Assembly (NCBI GenBank): GCA_022495995.1
Contig: JAFEMH010000525.1
Coordinates: 604,501 to 668,500, forward strand
DNA from: Adenophora triphylla var. japonica
Taxonomy: Eukaryota > Streptophyta > Magnoliopsida > Asterales > Campanulaceae
Direction: 5' to 3'
DNA: 64,000 nucleotides
The position numbers and the translations under genes are program-made. Below the pieces are notes generated by a model. It worked only from the letters and a program-made list of their open reading frames with translations, was not told the origin of the DNA and did not search any database. Position 1 is the stretch's first letter. Every line of letters starts with the position of its first letter. This document shows positions 11,860 through 23,003 of the stretch, one piece after another.

Positions 11860-12594
11860 TTAAATATCATCATCATCGCCATCATCCTCCACATAATTGA
11901 CTTTGTTATGGTCATTTCTGTGGTATGGTCTAGATCTACTCTGCTTTTGATGAGATGAATCTATCTTCCTGTCAGGATGGTCATATGTTGAAGCTTTGTC
12001 AGGATTCTTGGATTGTTGCATCTTGTCCTCTTCCAGCCTGATAAATCTTAGGGCCCGATTTCGGATATCTTCCATTTTCTTGCACGGGTTCATCACCAGA
12101 TCCTCATAGTAAGGGGAATCCTTCTTCAAGCCCATTTTGAAAGCTTCTGCAGCTTTTGCCATGTCCAGGTTGGGCATCTCCAAGACTTCTTTATTAAACC
12201 TATTAACAAAGTCTTTTAATGCTTCATTGGGTTGCTGAGTGATACGATAAAGGTCGCTGGTAAGCTTTTCAAATTGCCGGCTGCAAGAAAATTGATTGTT
12301 GAAGAGGTTGACAAGTTGAGCAAATGAGCCAATAGAACCAGGAGGTTAACGGATCAGCCACTTCAATGCCGGGCCTACTAATGTTGAACCAAATCCTCGA
12401 CACAAACAAGCCTCACGAAACTGGAGCGGTATGCGAATGATCTCCATCGTTTCTTGGTAGTGGGTGACATGCTCCTCAGGATCTGAACTTCCATCATATA
12501 ACTTCATGGCAGGAACGCTGAATCCTTTCGAGATGTCGACATGTGTAATTACTGGAGTAAAGCGAGATTGATTGTAACATGTTGGGGAGACTTT
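11860..12594 (-). pseudogene. A1 Gag capsid region
   Basis: The retrotransposon Gag capsid pattern is clear on the minus strand: YDGSSDPEEHVTHYQETM, FREACLCRGFGSTLVGPALKWLIR, then FAQLVNLFNNQFSCSR, LYRITQQPNEALKDFVNRFNKE and AAEAFKMGLKKDS. A stop after WLIR lies near 12347. The open end (12183-11860) finishes in a basic and then acidic tail before a stop. Capsid builds the virus-like particle in the cytoplasm. It lies between the Gag N-terminus and the zinc knuckle, in the expected order. Confidence 0.88.
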
Positions 12595-13260
12595 TTAGAT
12601 AGGCGGGGTGACACCAGGCACATTCATGATCATATCTCTCAGTTCCTGAAGCTGATTCGCAATGTAGGTTCCTGCAAAAGGGTTAGTAGTACGTGCAGTA
12701 TTATCTAAAGCAGAACTAGTATTGAAATTAATGAAAGGATTAACATTATCTATAGAGGATGTCAGAACGGTGCTATTAGTAAAGATAGGCCCTTTTGGAA
12801 AAGTCATCCTATAGGCACTACTGGCTAAGGGTGTCGACATCGCCACAAAGGTCGTAATGGGAGGAGAAGATGTTGACATCCTGACAGATGAAGCCATTGG
12901 AAGGAATTAGTTGAAAGTTTGAGAGCTGTCCCCAATGTTGAAATCAAGGACTCTAGGACGGCAAGGAGAGACATTATCCATTCTTTTGGAAAGTAACTCC
13001 TGCTCTTTTTGCACCTTGATCAAGCTTTCGGCTATCAAGGAGGTGTTATTCTGTTGACGGTCCAGTTGATTCTTCATCTGCATCAGCATACTCTTGATCT
13101 CGAGACCAGGAGATGGCGACATTTGCTTCTTGCCAGAATTCACAGGAGGAGGAGGAGGCAATGTTTCTTGGCCTCCGGTTGTCGACCTGTTACCGGTTTG
13201 AGGATTCAAACAGCTAGGAAGGGCTTTGGTGACGGCGAAAGTCAAAGGTTGGGTAGACAT
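12595..13260 (-). pseudogene. A1 Gag N-terminal region
   Basis: The likely polyprotein start is MSTQPLTFAVTKALP at 13260, just inside the primer-binding site. The first piece (to 12907) has a proline-rich linker and a short helical stretch (MLMQMKNQLDRQQNN), then a stop. The second piece (12897-12595) is serine/threonine-rich and ends QELRDMIMNVPGVTPPI followed by TAG before the capsid. Low-complexity sequence makes the exact assignment weak, but its place at the 5' end of gag is clear. Confidence 0.7.
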
Positions 13261-13301
13261 GGTAGAAACGTAAGAATTTTGAACCAATTAAAAAACCAAT
13301 G

Positions 13302-13321
13302 GCCCCTCGGTGGGTGCCAAA
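13302..13321 (-). other. A1 primer-binding site
   Basis: On the minus strand, directly after the 5' LTR, the sequence reads TTTGGCACCCACCGAGGGG. The TGG start matches the CCA end of a tRNA, and the rest resembles the primer sites of other Tat elements. I cannot name the tRNA with certainty. Confidence 0.72.
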
Positions 13322-13322
13322 C

Positions 13323-13900
13323 TGTTTTGGCTAAAAACAGTCAACAATGATAGAAATTGAAATGAAACTAAGGAGGGTACAATGGAATATAATTGATGCA
13401 ACAAAGTAATCAAGATGATTCAATCATATAACGAGGAAAACCCTTGAGATAACTATCTCGCCGGCACAAAACCTCGGGAGGTGATTATGAGCACCTACCT
13501 TCCCAAACAATTGTATTAATAGTGAATTACAAAGCGGAAAGCTATGGCGGATTACAAAGTATTTTTGAGCTGTGTGAGTGTAGTGCGTGTGTTCTTGTGT
13601 TGTGTTTTTGTTTCCAGCCATAAGCTTATAAATAAGAAAGAAAATATCAAAAAAGATAAAGGCCTAACAAACTCCCTATAATCTCGGTGAGTTATCTACA
13701 TCTTGACTAAGTCTTCCAAGCCGTTGAAAGGAGTCTGTTGGACACGTTTTTCCCACGCACTTTTTATCCCTGTAATTAAAATATAACAGAAATAAATAAT
13801 TAAATAATTTAAGTAAATTTTTACCTTGCCTTCGAGAGTGAAGATGTTGACATGCTGATAAAAACTCAAGACGTAGCAATCCTGATTTTTACCCACAACA
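13323..13900 (-). repeat. A1 5' LTR
   Basis: 578 bp with TG and CA ends, a near copy of 4088-4668. In element orientation it drives the gag-pol RNA. The right flank is the GATAT duplication. Confidence 0.95.
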
Positions 13901-13905
13901 GATAT
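13901..13905. repeat. Right target-site duplication of A1 (GATAT)
   Basis: Direct copy of 4083-4087, adjoining the CACAACA end of the right LTR. Confidence 0.93.
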
Positions 13906-13954
13906 TATTTCTGATTAAGAATTCTATGTAACAATCTACTTTCATCAAATAAAA

Positions 13955-14440
13955 TGGATGTTCTATCCACAAACTGTGTTCACTCTCTTACTTTATTCAA
14001 CTCAGGTCTGACTCTTAGTCGATCTCGACATATTAAATAGACTCGAATAAAGTCCTAAGTCAGCCTCGTTCTTATACAGGTTCGACTGAAGACTTATGTC
14101 AGTCTTGTTCCTTAAACAGACTCGACTAAAGTCCTAAGTTATCCTCGTTCTTAAATTGGTTCGACTGAAGACTTATGTCATTCTCGTTCCTTAAACAGAC
14201 TCGACTAAAGTCCTAAGTCAATCTCGTTCTTAAATAAGTTCGACTGAAGACTTATGTCAATCTCGTTCCTTAAACAGACTCAACCAAAATCTTAAGTCAA
14301 CCTCGCTCTTAAGGAGGTTCAACTAAAGACTTAGGACAGTCTCGTTCCTTCGAACTAGCTCGACTAAAACCCTAGTCAGCTTCGTTATTGTCCAACTGAT
14401 CTAACTAAGACTTTGGTCGCTCTCCTACAAAATCTAGTTC
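13955..14440. repeat. Element A minisatellite downstream of integrase
   Basis: About six imperfect copies of a unit near 76 bp, itself made of two half-units. The recurring words are TTCGACTGAAGACTTATGTCA and GACTCGACTAAAGTCCTAAGTCA alternating with TCGTTCTTAAA or TCGTTCCTTAAAC. Tandem arrays in the 3' untranslated region are typical of Tat-lineage elements. Confidence 0.85.
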
Positions 14441-14645
14441 GACAAAAAAAATGGATCAAAACGAGATGATTCAAGCAATGTCAACTAGTATTAATAAAAA
14501 GTCCCCCAAAATCGGGCCAGGACCTAACCAACTAAAGTTACAAGTTAAGATGTCTCCCAAATTGGGCCAAGGCATTAATTACTAATAAAAAAAGGAAAAA
14601 ATGTTTGGAACTTGTTTATTACAATGACAAACTGGAATAAAAAGA

Positions 14646-16949
14646 TCACCTGTCTTGGTCGTCATGGGTTTGCTCCTGCTGCTGCTGATTTTGGTGCTCG
14701 ACCTCATGAAAGACGTGGTCTTGGGTGACCTCATCTTCTTCATCAGCTTCATCAGCCTCCTCCAGCTCTTGAAGTATAGTGTTGAAGTTCCATTGTTCAA
14801 CTAGGGGGGCGACCCAAGGCTCTGCTCCATCTTCAGCATCTTGCGGGGCTATGACGGCCAAGTCATTGGCAGTGAAGGGGACAAGGGAGTGGCCAACTCG
14901 AGCTGCCATGTCATACTTCTCTACAAAGGCCCATTTAGCCAGTTTTTCAAGAGGCAGCTCGACAGACAGATCAACCACAGCACGCCGGGCCATGTGTTGG
15001 CGTCCGACATCATATAAATCCCTAGCTCGGGATACTATGATGCCATAGCACTCATCACTATTTTTTAAGGCCTTCACAGCAGCCTTCTCTCTGACCTGAG
15101 CCTCCTTCTCCCATCTGATTTGGGCAGCCTGCTGATCCTCAATCATCTTGGCCAAGCGAGCATTATGCTCTTGAACTAATGTAGTCAGTTTGCCCAGATC
15201 TCCCTCCAGCCTGGCTTTCTCATGCTTGGCCGCAGCAGCTTCCTCCTCCATCTTGGCCCTTATGGGAGAAAAAGATTCCACTTGCTCCTAAAGAGGACCA
15301 AGAAGCTCCCTTGCCAGTTTTAGATCAGCAAGAGCATCATCCCTCTCATTCTCCGCATTGGCATAAGCAGCCCGGACAGCACGGAGACTGGAGTCAGAGT
15401 CCACAAGCTTCTCCCGTAGCTCGACTGCCTCCCTAGTCTTCCTGGAGTAATTGGTAGAGGCTATTTGTTCTTTCTCTATAGCAGCTCTCTAGCTGTTCTT
15501 AGGTTGTTCGATAAGAGCAAGAGACTGCACAGCAAAAAGAGGATAGTCGATAAGAAAGGCGACCAAAAGTACAGCGATTAAACGGAAGGAAAGTAGAAAG
15601 TGTGAAAAACATAAGTGTTACCTCGGAATGAAGGAGGCCCGATCTGTTACTGAACTCATCTGGAGTGAGCCCCTCCTCAGCAAAGCGAGCTGCAGATCTC
15701 TATCTGCAGCCCTCCATACAACTACTTGCCCCTATCCCAGCTCGGGATATTGGCAGACTAAACTGTTGATCCCAGTAAGGGGGGACATCACTAAGCCTCT
15801 CCACCAAGGCTTGCACTTCATTAGTGCTTCTGGATTGAGGAGCTTGAGGTGGAGGTTGGCTTAAGGTAGAGGCCACTGCATGAGAAGTGCCAGCTCCGTC
15901 ATGTCCTAGGTCGACACGCGCCCTCTTTTTCAGCCGGTTAAGGGGGAGAACATCATCAACATCTTCTTGCTCAACGTCATCGAGCTCCAAATCAACTATA
16001 TTTTGTGGATTGGCCTCAATAGATTCATGTCAGAGATTGGAGTCCGATGCCATCTCGGTTGAAGTGTTGACCTCTTCTTTTCCCCCAATAACTTGAACCT
16101 GGGGGGCCTGGTCGATCGGCTCAACTGGCCTAGTCCCATCAATGGGGACCATCCCAACGCCAGCCTTGCGAAGCCGGGTGTTTCTGTCCTTAGCCTCCTT
16201 CTCGAGGCTAGCTCGGGCATTGGCAGCTCCGTGGGCCTTCTTATTTCTCCTCCTATCACCTAAATCGACAATGCGATTCATATTAACTTCTTGGTCGGGG
16301 GTAAGGACTGCACGATCAAAAAGAAAGCAGTTAGCAAAAGAGATATGCGAGCTAGAATATACGAGTTAAGGAAAAAAGCAGGTAAACACTTAACCGCTAT
16401 AATGAAACACATTTATGTAATGGCCCGACTTCTTTTTGCAGTAATGGCACTGGGACTCAAATCTTTCCCTCTCATGGATTACCCAATCTGGGTATCTCAA
16501 GCTACGGATTATTGGCACTAAAGGGGCTATCTCCCGATCTCCACCTAGCATCATGCCAGCCTGGATAAAAAAGTCTTTATCCGACTCAAGTACGGCCCAA
16601 CTAATGGTGCTCTTCTGAGCCACCAGCACCAACCTGCGGTATAGTTCTTCACTCCAATTCGAAACCAGTACTCTTCCTCCTTCATTAGGGGTGAATTAGC
16701 TTCCGGCAAAGGGAACTCCCATCCCTTCCTACTCTCCACTAATATCATGTGGGTGTTCCTCCTAGAAACCTTATCGGCCAGGTTGATGAACAGTTTAGGG
16801 GCCTTAGCTTTGGCCGGGGTACTAATCCCAATGGTTTTATCATTCACCACCACCTTGAAAAACCTCCTAAAAACATGCATACAAGGTTCGTACCCTACAA
16901 ACCCGAAAACTATGGGAAAACAGACTAGCACCCTAACTGTATTGGCACC
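14646..16949 (-). pseudogene. Element A antisense gene, Transposase_28-like with coiled coil
   Basis: Counterpart of the A1 antisense gene. Read on the minus strand, the first visible exon carries PKLFINLADKVSRRN, KGWEFPLPEANSPLMKEEEYWFRIG and ILESDKDFF-type sequence with one frame break near 16620. An intron with GT and AG ends lies at about 16393-16308. Next comes MNRIVDLGDRRRNKKAHG with a basic stretch, a stop near 16030, an acidic and basic segment (VEQEDVDDVLPLNRLKKRARV), another intron near 15600, and a long coiled coil (15480-15080; KMEEEAAAAKHEKARLEGDL). It ends in a glutamine-rich acidic tail at 14646. The 5' exons are cut off by element B. Function is unknown. Confidence 0.72.
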
Positions 16950-17047
16950 TGAAATTACCCGGGATCGCGCGCGGGGGGAGCGCGACGAGCGGTTATCCTT
17001 CGCAGGCTTGGGACCTTGCTTTCAGGAAGGAGAGGAATCGCCACGCG

Positions 17048-17230
17048 GTTTTGTATTTTGAGCCAAAACTTTCAAAATGGCTTTGAAATCATGTCATTTT
17101 GTATTATGAGCCCAAACTTTGGAAATGGCTTTGAAAACGTGTCGTTTTGTATTATGAGCCCAAACTTTGGAAATGGCTTTGAAAATGTGTCGTTTTGTAT
17201 TATGAGCCCAAACTTTGGAAATGGTTTTTA
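17048..17230. repeat. Short tandem repeat in element B LTR
   Basis: Four copies of a unit near 55 bp built on TGTATTATGAGCCCAAACTT and GGAAATGGCTTTGAAAA. The matching open frame on the plus strand is only the repeat being translated. Confidence 0.9.
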
Positions 17231-17394
17231 GGATCAGAGATTGTTAGGTTCGGAGGTCACGTTACATTTCGGGAAGAGTGTACGGAGGTCACCCGAAATG
17301 CCTCGTATGACGAGTCTTTCTACCTTTCTCGAAATTGTGTGCGCGTGTGTGTGCGTGTGTGTTGCATTTTTGAAAAGGGGGGCTTGAATGACAA

Positions 17395-18000
17395 GCTTAA
17401 TCTTGGTTTGAATGTCAGACGTTGATTTCAAAAAAGCGAGCGTTTGAATGACAAATGTCGGTTTTGAGATTTTTAGGAAAAGGGCGTGAGAGATAGGTTT
17501 AAATCTTTAGTTTGATTGTCAAATGTTGATTTTAAGGAAAAGAGCGTTTGAATGTCAAACGTCAATTTTTGAGTTGAAAATGAGCGTTTGGATGCCAAAC
17601 GTCACTTTTGCGCGTTTTGAAAAGGAGTTCGAGTGACGAACTCCGATTTTGAACCGGGCATTACATTGTTACCAATTTTATGAAAAAAGGCTTTAAATGA
17701 CATGCGATTGACAAGTCGTTTTGCGACTCGGACTTTGATAAATAAATACAATCCCAAACCAAACGGCTCGGACTGGTAAATGACAGTATTTAAAGTACGA
17801 TATCGACAGAATCAAACGATTCGGACAGTAAAGGTGGGATCGACAAGCCAAACGACTCAGAGTTGTAAATGTGCATAATTTAAATGACGGTATCGACGGA
17901 TCAAACGATTCGGATTTTATAAATGACTATCACGAACCAAACAGTTCGCACTGTAAAGTTGCGATCGACGGATCAAACGATCCGAACTGTAAATAACATA
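17395..18000. repeat. Dispersed short repeats in element B LTR
   Basis: Irregular repeats without a fixed period: TTTGAATG(A/T)CAAA(C/T)GTC between 17395 and 17640, then CAAACGA(C/T)TCGGA and ATCGAC(G/A)G between 17720 and 18000. They may be regulatory or simply slippage products. Confidence 0.6.
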
Positions 18001-18448
18001 AACGTAAAAAACGGGGTCGGAACGCCATTTTAAACCGAAATTACTTCTCTTACGGGAGAGAAGATGATTTTGGGGTAAAACGTATCGTACCCCGTAGACG
18101 GCGTTACGTCTACATTTCAATAATTTTGACCGAAACGATTATGGCGTTTGACACGTAAATCGAAGAGAAACGAGTGTTTAGAGAGAGAGAGAGAGTGTTA
18201 CCTATGGCTATGGGTTAACTCTTTGACTCGGTGGACGTATACGGGATATGGTTTGGTGTTTGGAAGGGTTTTTTTATTTTGTTTGGTTCGTGTTTGGTTG
18301 GAAAACGAGGTTTTCACGCAAATCGAGACAAAACGGGGCTCGGGAGGGGGTAGATCAGCCTAGGGCCGTGGGGTTTGTGGAGAGAGATTATCTTTTTTCC
18401 TTTAAATGTTTTGACAGCCCTTGTATTTATAGGGTGAAAATGCAGAAC

Positions 18449-18462
18449 AGTCCGGACGGACT
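18449..18462. promoter_or_regulatory. Element B dyad in LTR, beside the TATA box
   Basis: AGTCCGGACGGACT is a near-perfect GC-rich dyad. The minus-strand TATA box (TATAAATA, 18424-18431) lies 17 bp downstream in element orientation. The same family dyad recurs before the antisense PMD gene at 20299. Confidence 0.6.
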
Positions 18463-18959
18463 CTTATTCATTTTGGGGTGGTTTTTTGGTATTTTGGAAA
18501 GTGGGAGGACTTGTTGGCAATTATGGTTTTTCAAGAAAAATAGTCCGAAAAGACAGTCAATCAATTTCAGGGGGCATTTTGGTCTTTTCACCTTGAAATC
18601 TGATTAATGTTGATTGGTGGTCTTTGGCATGCGTGGCACGTGCCCCTGTGACTCACCTAGGCTAGGGTTTTTATCCCGTTATTCCCGGTTTTGTCCATTT
18701 TTTTAATAACTGTCCGAAAAATGTCCGAACCGCTCTCGAAAAGTGCCGGAAAGTGCGTTTTTCAAGGAAAGTCATACTTTTATGTGTGATAACATGTGTT
18801 GAGTATGCTTTGACGTCGGGATGCATGGGGCAGTCCCGGGATGTCTCGTTGGCTTGAGAATGGGAAGTTTAAGGGGTTCCGGTTTACCTGAAAAGAGCCA
18901 GTTAACGGATTCCGGTTAACTTTTAACGGATTTTGACGATTCGGATTTGGGTACTTACA

Positions 18960-19020
18960 GTATCTCCTCAGCGATATCACTTTCGAAGGAAGTGGGGTAG
19001 TTGAAAAAAGATAAGGATCC
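18960..19020 (-). other. Element B polypurine tract and adjoining hairpin
   Basis: On the minus strand GCTGAGGAGATAC ends at the LTR. Just upstream, CCCCACTTCCTTCGAAAGTG can fold into a short stem (CACTT with AAGTG). The same arrangement is found in C, D and F. Confidence 0.6.
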
Positions 19021-19060
19021 AAATCGGGGGATGCCTTACTTAGAAAGACCTGAGCAGTCA

Positions 19061-19127
19061 GCTGGCTGGACCCTTAGCGAGAGGATTCCTACGTATCCCG
19101 GGCGGAAATCAAGTCTATCGTAGTTCG
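19061..19127 (+). other. Conserved CTACG/CGTAG box, LTR side, element B
   Basis: Contains GGCTGGACC, then ATTCCTACGTATCCC, a short spacer, GGAAATCAAG, and TCGTAGTTCG. CTACG can pair with CGTAG. The box recurs in C, D and F at the same place, always on the strand of the antisense genes. Confidence 0.72.
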
Positions 19128-19139
19128 TAGGTGCAAGGG

Positions 19140-19680
19140 CTTCTCGTGGGGGCCTTGACCTAAGTGTGTCTGTTTTAAGGCGTCTAACCTGAGTGTGACT
19201 ATTTTAAGGCGTCATACCTGAGTGAGACTACTGGGAGGCATCTTGACCTAAGTGAGACTATTGGGAAGCGTCTTGTCCTATGTGAGACTATTGGGAGGCA
19301 TCTTGACCAAAGTGAGACTGTTGGGAAGCGTCTTGACCTAAGTGAGACTGTTAGGAGGCATCTTGATCTAAGTGAGACTGTTGGGAGGCATCTTGACCTA
19401 AGTGAGACTGTTGGGAGGCGTCTTGACCTAAGTAAGACTGTTGGGAGGCATCTTGACCTAAGTGAGACTATTGGGAGGTGTCTTGACCTAAGTGAGACTG
19501 TTGGGAGGCATCTTGACCTAAGTGAGACTATTGGGAGGCGTCTTGACCTAAGTGAGACTGTTGGGAGGCGTCTTGGCCTAAGTGAGACTGTTGGGAGGCG
19601 TCTTGTCCTAAGTGAGAATTTTGGGAGGCATCTTGACCTAAGTGAGACTGTTGGGAGGCGTCTTGACCTGAGTTTCTGAA
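19140..19680. repeat. Element B 30-bp minisatellite
   Basis: About 18 copies of a 30-bp unit, GGGAGGCGTC TTGACCTAAG TGAGACTGTT, with single-base variants. It lies between the conserved box and the antisense promoter. Confidence 0.93.
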
Positions 19681-20298
19681 AGGGTATGAGAAATGTCCGT
19701 CCCTGACGGCGTATTCTGAAAGGATGTGAGAAATGTCCGTCCCCGACGACGTATTTTGATATACGGAGGGAGCGGAATCTTATGCTGGGACTTTGACGAA
19801 AATGACGAACGAAGAGGGATTGTTGTGCGGGCTTATAGTGATTGCCGCTTGTCTTTTGTCTGCTGGGGATATGGTGTTCGGGCTTACGATGATGACCGAA
19901 GAGAGATTGTTGTGTGGGATTATACTGATTGCCGCTGAAATGAGGTGGTTGGGCTTACGGTTCGGCCGGGGAAGTGAACGTTCACTTGCTGGAGTGAAAA
20001 GATACTCGGGCTTACTATGGCGGCCGAAGAGGGATTGTACGTCCGAAGACAGAATGTTGGTGAAAACCGATGGAAATTTTAATGTCTGGAGATGAGATGT
20101 TAGTGAGAACTGACGGGAAATTTAACGTCTGGAGAGGGAACATTAGTGAGAACTAATGGGAAATTTAACGTCTGGAGACGGGTGTTAGAAGTGTCTAACT
20201 GGGGAATTTTTTAACTTTTGAGGGCCAAAAGGGTTAAATTCGAAATTTTGGAAAGCTGAGGGGCCAAAGTGACAAAGGAAAGTTTATGGTGTAAAAGA
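19681..20298. other. Element B spacer with partial repeats before the antisense promoter
   Basis: Holds a duplicated segment around 19681-19760 (GTGAGAAATGTCCGTCCC) and a threefold one around 20060-20180 (GAGAACTGACGGGAAATTTAAC with variants). No gene is supported. Confidence 0.6.
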
Positions 20299-20310
20299 GT
20301 CCGGCCGGAC
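20299..20310. promoter_or_regulatory. Element B dyad upstream of antisense PMD gene
   Basis: GTCCGGCCGGAC is a perfect 12-bp palindrome 151 bp before the PMD ATG at 20461. It matches the LTR dyad at 18449 in its arms. An AT-rich stretch follows within 40 bp. Confidence 0.6.
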
Positions 20311-20460
20311 CATTCTTCAATTTAGACAAATTTTAATCAGCACCAGGGCCGACGCAAACCAGACCAAACTCCATCATTTCAGGCGAGAGAGAAGAGATAA
20401 AAGAGAGAAATTTCTCCCCCTTTTTGCGAGTTTTGTTCAAATCTTTGCGAGATAGTCATT

Positions 20461-22265
20461 ATGGAAGCCAGATTAGGGCCACGGGGTCGGCATAGGAGGA
20501 CCGACGACGAGAGATCTAGGTTGAAGAGGACGGTGTGGACTACCGTTCTTCCCATGGATCCGACCGAGTTTTATCCGGTTCGGGACACGCACAAATCCAA
20601 GGAGGGGATAGCGAGGCGGGTAAGCATCTTCTAAATTCCGTTAATTTTCAGAATGTGCCTTCTTGAATGTTGGGAATTTGACTAGAATTGAGTTAGGGTT
20701 CTTAGTGCCCGAATTGGGGCTTTCGCCTTTGTGATTCACCTTTGTCGAAATTGACTATAGCTTAGTTCAATTGACGCTATGGGTAGACAACATAAAAATT
20801 TTGGTGGCAAAATTCCATGTCTATGGGTGTTTTCCAAAATTAAAGTATAATTCAGGACAGAGTAATTTTTGAAATATTTTTGAAATGCTTGAAATTTCAG
20901 ACTTGGACGGATTTTTCGAAATGTTTTGAAAGTTTTTGGACCGTTAAAACTTTGACTGGGACGAAAATATTTTTAGGCAAATGATCCGTTAACGGACAGA
21001 TTTTCGAAACTGAACCATTAATACTCCAACTGGGATGAAAATATTTTTAGGCAAATGAACCGTTGATGAACGGGTTTTTGAAACTGGACCGTTAATATTT
21101 CAACTGGGATGGAAATATTTTTAGGAAAATGAACAGTTGATGAACGGGTTTTTGAAAATGGACCGTTAATATTCCAACTGAATGGAAATATTTTTAGGCA
21201 AATGAACCGTTGATGAACGGTTTTTTGAAACTGGACCGTTAATATTCCAACTGGGATGGAAATATTTTTAGGAAAATGAACATTTGATGAACGGGTTTTT
21301 GAAACTGAACTATTAATATTCCATCTGGTATGGAAATATTTTTAGGCAAATGAACCGTTGATGAACGGGTTTTTGAAACTGAACCGTTAATATTCCAACT
21401 GGGATGGAGATATTTTTAGGCAAATGAAACGTATCCTTGTACTGACATATTTTCTGTGATTTTTGATATGTGTCTGTGTACGTTATCTCTTTAATAACAT
21501 ACTTTTGTCGTGTTCACCTGCAGGGGCGAGGGCCGATTGATGTACGTAACTTGAAGAGCAGGGGAGCCTTTGAGGTGGTCCGTGAGCTGTGGGAGATACT
21601 CCCATACAAGGCTTGGGATGGGGAGAGGATTCCACGACAGTTCGTCGTTGACTCCAGCCTGGCAGGATTCATTAGTGCGGTAGCCGTGGTGGCTTCGACG
21701 CAGAGGGCGAGGGTACTTCATGTTGTTCTGAGCGAGTACTGGTGGGATATGACCCACATGTTCCATTTTAGGTAGGGGGAGGCGACCGTGACTTCCACTG
21801 ATTTTGAAGCGATTATTGGGTTGCCATTCTGGGGCAACACTGTTGAGTGGGTGGATGGCTACACCAGGGAGCAGTTGTCAGAGCTGCTTGGCTTTGACAT
21901 TACCGATGCCAGGGGCCTGGGTATTCGGTAAGGGCCAATGGAGGCTCATTTGAGGAGGGGCATCGAGGAGTATTTGGTTGGCTCCGTGAGGATGACAGCA
22001 GAGCCCTTGGCTCGAGGGTTTTTGTGGTTCGCTTTATCAGCTGCCCTATTTCCCACTGCTGACATGGCATGTCACTTTGCTCGCTGGCTCTCTGACCCAC
22101 CTAGAGGCTGTGAGAGGGTTTTCTTGGGGAGAGGCCGGTCTGGCTGAGCTCTATCACGCCTTGGATAGGTTCTCTCGGGGAGAGGAGGCGTCTGTTGATT
22201 CCCCGCACTCGGTTGTCATTTGAGGGCATTGGTGGTTCTCGCAGGCGGCTGTTGATTCCCATTCT
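20461..22265 (+). pseudogene. Element B antisense PMD gene (truncated)
   Basis: Exon 1 (20461-20619, 53 codons) starts MEARLGPRGRHRRTDD. The intron 20620-21523 has GT and AG ends and contains a minisatellite. Exon 2 starts at 21524 with GRGPIDVRNLKSRGAFEVV. The PMD core is clear: VLHVVLSEYWWDMTHMFHF, then GEATVTSTDFEAIIGLPFWG, with a stop between the two at about 21772. Another stop follows LGIR near 21928. The trace ends with GRGLAELYHALDRFSRGEEAS near 22190, then joins directly to integrase sequence. The C-terminal half seen in C and F is missing. PMD proteins of the MAIN/MAIL1 type act in transcription and silencing in plants; the role of TE copies is unknown. Confidence 0.8.
20930..21430. 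repeat. Minisatellite inside the element B PMD intron
   Basis: Six to seven copies of a unit near 75 bp with the words AATATTTTTAGGCAAATGAAC, CGTTGATGAACGGGTTTTTG and ACCGTTAATATTCCAACTGG. The array makes up more than half of the intron. Confidence 0.92.
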
Positions 22266-22269
22266 AGAG

Positions 22270-23003
22270 TAGCCGAGGCCTCAATACATGGACCCTGATG
22301 CTTAGGAGGATTCTTATTTGCTGCCTCTACTGCACCATTAGTATGTGGTCTGTAGGGAGAAGACTTGTGGCGTGTAATTCTGAACTCGGTCAACAGTTGG
22401 TCACAATCTCCTTCAAAGTGGGTCCCATTGTCGGATACGATCTCGTTGGGCACCCCGTATCTGCACATGATGTTCTCTTTGATGAACTCGGCCACCTTCT
22501 TAGAATTCAGTACTTTGTATGATCTGGCTTCTACCCATTTGGTGAAGTAGTCGACTGCGACTAATATGAACTCGTGACCATTGCTCCCTGGAGGAGTGAT
22601 TTTGCCGATGACGTCGATTCCCCATGTGGCAAAAGGCCATGGCGTAGTCATGCAATAGAGCTCGTGAGGAGGGATGTGATTGAGGTTGGAGAATCGTTGA
22701 CATTTGTTGCAGCTTCTGACGAACTAGATGCAGTCTGTTTCCATTGCTACCTAATAGTAACCCATACGGAGGATGATCTGTGTCAATGCTCTGGCGTTCA
22801 TGTGCAGACCGCAGGTTCCGTTGTGAACTTCGTTCATTAGCTCGCTGGTTTTTCTTTATTTACACACCGGAGGAGTGGTCCTTGGTGGCGCTTCTTGTAC
22901 AATATACCCCCCAAAATGACGAAATGGGATACCAGGCATTTTAGTGCCATCATGTTTTTGGCTTTGATCCCTTCTTTGTATTTTCCATCTTCATTTGTGA
23001 AGG
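22270..23003 (-). pseudogene. Element B integrase (partial)
   Basis: Minus-strand integrase. From the D junction at 23003 it runs NSFTNEDGKYKEG, LVSHFVILGGILYKKR, through the zinc domain (22700-22840, in other frames), then CMTTPWPFATWGIDVIGKI with the first aspartate, CRYGVPNEIVSDNGTHF with the second, and RPHTNGAVEAANK with the glutamate. It ends at about 22290, where it passes into PMD sequence. The C-terminal domain is deleted. Its upstream RNase H is found at 50306-50696, on the far side of element D. Confidence 0.9.

Larger units (their letters stand above)
4088..13900 (-). mobile_element. Element A1, complete Retand-like retrotransposon
   Basis: A 9813-bp element in minus orientation with two 0.58-kb LTRs, a primer site, gag, pol, an antisense gene and a polypurine tract, flanked by GATAT duplications. 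It is inserted at the end of element A's integrase. The LTRs look about 97 percent alike by eye, so the insertion is fairly young. The gag-pol frame is nevertheless cut by several stops, a deletion in RNase H and a 23-bp duplication in integrase. Confidence 0.95.
13901..16949 (+). mobile_element. Element A, right part
   Basis: Continuation of element A after the A1 insertion: a minisatellite (13955-14440), then the antisense gene in minus orientation (14646-16949). It is cut at 16949 by the TG that opens the element B LTR. The rest of A, including its 3' LTR, must lie beyond B outside the window. Confidence 0.85.
16950..18959 (-). repeat. Element B 3' LTR
   Basis: About 2.0 kb. The plus-strand left end reads TGAAATTACCCGGG and the right end GGGTACTTACA, giving TG and CA ends. 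The right end matches the start of the C and D LTRs (TGTAAGTAC), and a GAATCGCCACGCGG segment resembles the other end of the C LTR. A TATA box on the minus strand lies at 18424-18431. The partner LTR is outside the window, so no duplication can be checked. Confidence 0.82.
16950..23003 (-). mobile_element. Element B, left part (Ogre-like, 3' end)
   Basis: Minus-strand element: 3' LTR (16950-18959), polypurine and hairpin region, conserved box, minisatellite, antisense PMD gene and the integrase end. It continues at 50306-50696, because element D is inserted in its pol and element F cuts off the rest. The RNase H on the right and integrase on the left are in the correct minus-strand order. Confidence 0.87.

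Noticed and set aside
17016..17231. Small protein with FCIMSPNFGNGFE repeats
   Set aside because: Translation of the short tandem repeat in the element B LTR, with no sign of a gene.
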